From assembly GCA_015494005.1 (NCBI GenBank), contig WGCB01000358.1, forward strand, positions 1-7,582: 7,582 nucleotides of DNA, given 5' to 3'. Position 1 is the first letter of the stretch. Each line of letters opens with the position of its first letter. The notes beneath the pieces were generated by a model. It was not told the DNA's origin and ran no database searches. It worked only from the letters and a program-made list of their open reading frames with translations. This stretch comes from Caldilineaceae bacterium. GTDB lineage: Bacteria; Chloroflexota; Anaerolineae; Caldilineales; Caldilineaceae. The translations under genes were made by a program, and so were the position numbers. Shown piece by piece: positions 5,992-7,582 of this stretch.

Positions 5992-6011
5992 CCGAGCCAG
6001 GAGAGGCTCGG
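5992..6011 (+). other. Leader hairpin 2
   Basis: CCGAGCC (5992-5998) and GGCTCGG (6005-6011) pair perfectly over 7 bp around the hexaloop AGGAGA. No T-tract follows, so it is not an ordinary terminator. The loop is Shine-Dalgarno-like but no start codon follows at a useful distance. Confidence 0.5.
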
Positions 6012-6065
6012 CTTCCGAACCATCGGACCACTTCAGCTCACACCAATTCATCCAGGAGGTTCTAC

Positions 6066-6686
6066 ATGCACATTGCCATCATTGGAACCGGTCGCATGGC
6101 GAGGGGCCTGGCTCGTGGATGGCTCCATGCGGGCCACACGATCACCTTCGGCTCCCGGGCGCCGGATCAACGCCAGGATCTGCTGGCCGAACTCCCAGGC
6201 GCGGAGCTCACGGACACGGTCGCTGCCATGGAGCGAGCGGAGATCGTGCTGCTGGCCATTCCCTTCGAGGCGGTTAAGAACTTCGCCCTGGCCCACGCGG
6301 ATCTGCTCCGGGAACGGCTGGTCATCGACATCACCAACCCCTTCGACAAGCTCCCGGACAACCGCATCGCCGGTGCGGAGATCACCGCCACGGCCATCGG
6401 GGACGGGGCCCGGGTCATCGCCGCCTTCAAGGACAACTTCTGGAAGACCCTGGACAGCCCGGTCTCGTCCACTGGCCTGATCCGGGACGTCCACTTCGCG
6501 GGGGACGACGCGGAGGGCAAGGCGGTGGTCACCCAGCTGGTGGAGGACCTGGGCTTCCGGCCCGTGGACTGCGGCCCCCTGCGCAACGCACGGGTCCTGG
6601 ACGCCATGGTGCCCCTGATGCTGGAGCTGGACCAGCGCTACGGGGGCGGCGCGGCGGAGTCGTCCTGGAAGTTCCTCACCTCCTGA
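6066..6686 (+). CDS. NADP-binding Rossmann protein, NpdG/COG2085-like
   Basis: A 206-residue oxidoreductase-like protein resembling NADPH:F420 oxidoreductases and the wider COG2085 family. The dinucleotide motif GTGRMA begins at residue 7. GSR (29-31) follows the second strand and is typical of NADP rather than NAD binding. VLLAIPFEAV (about 60-69) and VIDITNP (86-92) are further family hallmarks. The C-terminal part contains DLGFRPVDCGPLRNAR, common in these proteins. F420 use is not proven: many COG2085 proteins occur in organisms that lack F420, and their substrates are unknown. The start has AGGAGGT 5 nt upstream. It is transcribed from the promoter at 5797-5824 and is divergent from the PLP enzyme, but nothing shows that the two share a pathway. 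Its stop codon lies 10 bases from that of the next, convergent gene. Confidence 0.88.
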   Translation: MHIAIIGTGRMARGLARGWLHAGHTITFGSRAPDQRQDLLAELPGAELTDTVAAMERAEIVLLAIPFEAVKNFALAHADLLRERLVIDITNPFDKLPDNRIAGAEITATAIGDGARVIAAFKDNFWKTLDSPVSSTGLIRDVHFAGDDAEGKAVVTQLVEDLGFRPVDCGPLRNARVLDAMVPLMLELDQRYGGGAAESSWKFLTS

Positions 6687-6699
6687 GGGGACGTCCTCA
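6684..6699. repeat. Near-palindrome joining two convergent stop codons
   Basis: TGAGG (6684-6688) and CCTCA (6695-6699) are inverted arms. The left arm contains the TGA stop of the plus-strand gene and the right arm the TGA stop (as TCA) of the minus-strand gene. The hairpin is short and lacks T-tracts, so it is a weak terminator at best. No other terminator is visible between the two genes, so transcripts may overlap. Confidence 0.6.
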
Positions 6700-7251
6700 C
6701 CAGCGAGCCAGCAGCCGGCGCACCAGCCCGGCCAGGATGACCACACCCCCGAGCCCCAGCAGCCCGAACTTGACCAGGGCACAGGCCCAGGCCAGGAGCG
6801 GCAGGAAGGCCGCGCGCTGCCCCTGGAGCAACAGGATCAGGGCCAGGTTCTCTGTTGCGTCGAAGAGGGCGGCCACCCACATGCCCCAGGCCAGGAGCAG
6901 ACTCCAACGGGGGAAGCGCCCCTGGGAAGAGAAGACCTGGCCCCCCGTCCACAGGATGATAGCAGCCAGGGCGTTGGCGTAGAGGAGCATGTAGAGGTAG
7001 TCGAAGCCCAGGCTGAAACCGGCCCACACCCGGGCCTGGGCATCCCAGGAGTCCAGGACGGCCTGGACGCCACCCAGATCCCGGGCCAGCTCGAAGGAGA
7101 CGATGCCGTCGGGGGCAGCTGCGGTGCGCAGGGAGCGGTCCACCAGCTGCAGGACCCACGTGGCCAGGACCGCAGCCAGAACCGACACCCCGACAAACTT
7201 CTGGGAAATCCGGGGGGCCGGGGCCAGGATGGGCAAAACGGGGCCGTTCAT
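6697..7251 (-). CDS. Four-helix membrane protein of unknown function
   Basis: A 184-residue integral membrane protein. Predicted helices lie at about 19-37, 80-101, 116-142 and 150-177. The soluble stretch between helices 1 and 2 contains SFELARDLGG and LDSWDAQAR. The second helix begins LGFDYLYMLLYANALA, and helix 3 holds the polar motif DATEN (131-135). This layout resembles an unnamed family of four-helix bacterial membrane proteins with a D-x-x-E-N motif; that recognition is from memory and the function is not known. AAAGGAGG (7256-7263 on the minus strand) lies 4 nt before the ATG, which is close but acceptable. The tail ends in a basic cluster RRLLARW, suggesting a cytoplasmic C-terminus. 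Confidence 0.8.
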   Translation of the reverse strand: MNGPVLPILAPAPRISQKFVGVSVLAAVLATWVLQLVDRSLRTAAAPDGIVSFELARDLGGVQAVLDSWDAQARVWAGFSLGFDYLYMLLYANALAAIILWTGGQVFSSQGRFPRWSLLLAWGMWVAALFDATENLALILLLQGQRAAFLPLLAWACALVKFGLLGLGGVVILAGLVRRLLARW

Positions 7252-7329
7252 GTTGCCTCCTTTGGGGTGTGCACCGCACAGGGTGTCCAGGATCGGAGCG
7301 CTCTCCAGGATGCCCTCGCCAGCCTCCGT

Positions 7330-7358
7330 ATTCTAGCCCCATTCCTCCAAAAGGAAAA
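7330..7358 (-). promoter_or_regulatory. Possible promoter of the membrane protein gene
   Basis: On the minus strand, TAGAAT (complement of 7330-7335) matches the -10 consensus at 5 of 6 bases. TTTTCC (complement of 7353-7358) lies 17 bp upstream as a weak -35. The leader would be about 70 nt. Confidence 0.4.
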
Positions 7359-7518
7359 CCGCCTCTCCGGTATCGGGCGGGACTTCCCGCCAGGCGATTG
7401 AAGGGGTGGCGCCTGCTCGGCCCCGTCCTCTCGCCACGGGTGCCCACATCTCGGGACGGTTCCTGGTGTCGGGCCGGGCTGTGATCCTTTGGCGCTCCAG
7501 GCGTTTGAGGGAGAAAGG

Positions 7519-7546
7519 CCGGGATCCGGTTTCCGGGCCGGTTTTT
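7519..7546 (+). terminator. CCGG-rich terminator-like hairpin
   Basis: Four CCGG blocks (7519-7522, 7526-7529, 7533-7536, 7538-7541) fold into a stem with a TTT loop and a small internal loop, followed directly by TTTTT (7542-7546). It has the form of an intrinsic terminator, yet no plus-strand gene lies upstream within the region. It may stop antisense or read-through transcripts, or act as an operator next to the promoter that follows. Confidence 0.5.
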
Positions 7547-7573
7547 GGTGGACCTTTTGTTGTGGGTTACAAT
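7545..7573 (+). promoter_or_regulatory. Promoter for a gene beyond the right edge
   Basis: TTGGTG (7545-7550), a 17-bp spacer and TACAAT (7568-7573). The -10 matches at 5 of 6 bases and the -35 at 3 of 6. It points out of the window, so its gene is not seen. Confidence 0.45.
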
Positions 7574-7582
7574 AGACCGGGC

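Larger units (their letters stand above)
5740..6065. other. Divergent intergenic region, 326 bases
   Basis: No gene is supported here; the long plus-strand reading frame crossing it is the antisense shadow of the PLP enzyme gene. It holds a good plus-strand promoter (5797-5824), a weak overlapping minus-strand -10, a short inverted repeat CTTA/TAAG (5817-5829) at the promoter, two hairpins (5912-5939 and 5992-6011) and the ribosome-binding site AGGAGGT (6054-6060) of the Rossmann gene. Confidence 0.7.
7252..7582. other. Intergenic region at the right edge, 331 bases
   Basis: No gene is supported; reading frames here are short and lack ribosome-binding sites. It holds the ribosome-binding site and a likely promoter of the minus-strand membrane protein, a small hairpin TGTGC-ACC-GCACA (7268-7280) in that gene's leader, a palindrome GAGCGCTC (7296-7303), a CCGG-rich hairpin (7519-7546) and a plus-strand promoter leading out of the window. 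Confidence 0.65.

Noticed and set aside
4771..6480. A 569-codon plus-strand open frame across the PLP enzyme, the intergenic region and the Rossmann gene
   Set aside because: It is antisense to the PLP enzyme and out of frame in the Rossmann gene, both of which have clear family motifs. Its product is low-complexity.
7269..7484. Short plus-strand frames near the right edge (7103-7336, 7269-7484)
   Set aside because: No ribosome-binding sites; the first is largely antisense to the membrane protein, and the products are Arg/Pro-rich without motifs.

Overview
The window comes from a GC-rich bacterial chromosome with strong Shine-Dalgarno sites (AGGAGG type) before nearly every gene. The mix of a Gram-negative-type DnaK, a two-domain thioredoxin, a DUF2905-type membrane protein, an Hsp20 and a DSD1-like PLP enzyme looks like a member of the Chloroflexota (Caldilinea/Litorilinea-like). 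That placement is inferred from general familiarity with these families and was not tested. There is no sign of phage, insertion sequence, CRISPR, tRNA or rRNA.

Left half (1-4155, all + strand) is a protein-quality and redox block. It holds dnaK (213-2117) with its own terminator; a tandem thioredoxin (2388-3182) whose first domain has lost its redox cysteines, translationally coupled to a small two-helix DUF2905-type membrane protein (3195-3419); and an Hsp20 small heat-shock protein (3601-4155) with a lysine-rich tail and a strong terminator. No grpE, dnaJ, hrcA, CIRCE or HAIR element is visible. The promoters of the thioredoxin and hsp20 genes share a phased arrangement of 11-bp direct repeats whose last unit begins exactly 15 bp before the -10 box. 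This suggests a common regulator, possibly of the OmpR/PhoB type.

Middle (4156-4695) holds a 77-residue acidic protein of unknown function (4335-4568), a strong hairpin terminator and a short 16-bp tandem repeat.

Right half has a D-threonine aldolase/D-serine dehydratase-like PLP enzyme (4696-5739, -). Divergent from it is a COG2085/NpdG-like NADP-binding Rossmann protein (6066-6686, +), expressed from a good sigma-70 promoter through a leader of about 235 nt containing two hairpins. A four-helix membrane protein of unknown function (6697-7251, -) converges on the Rossmann gene, and both stop codons lie in one 16-bp near-palindrome. The last 331 bases hold no gene. They contain a plausible minus-strand promoter, a CCGG-rich terminator-like hairpin and a plus-strand promoter pointing out of the window.

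I see no clearly new multi-gene system. The best leads are the shared phased promoter repeats, the half-dead tandem thioredoxin in a chaperone neighbourhood, and the structured leader of the Rossmann gene.
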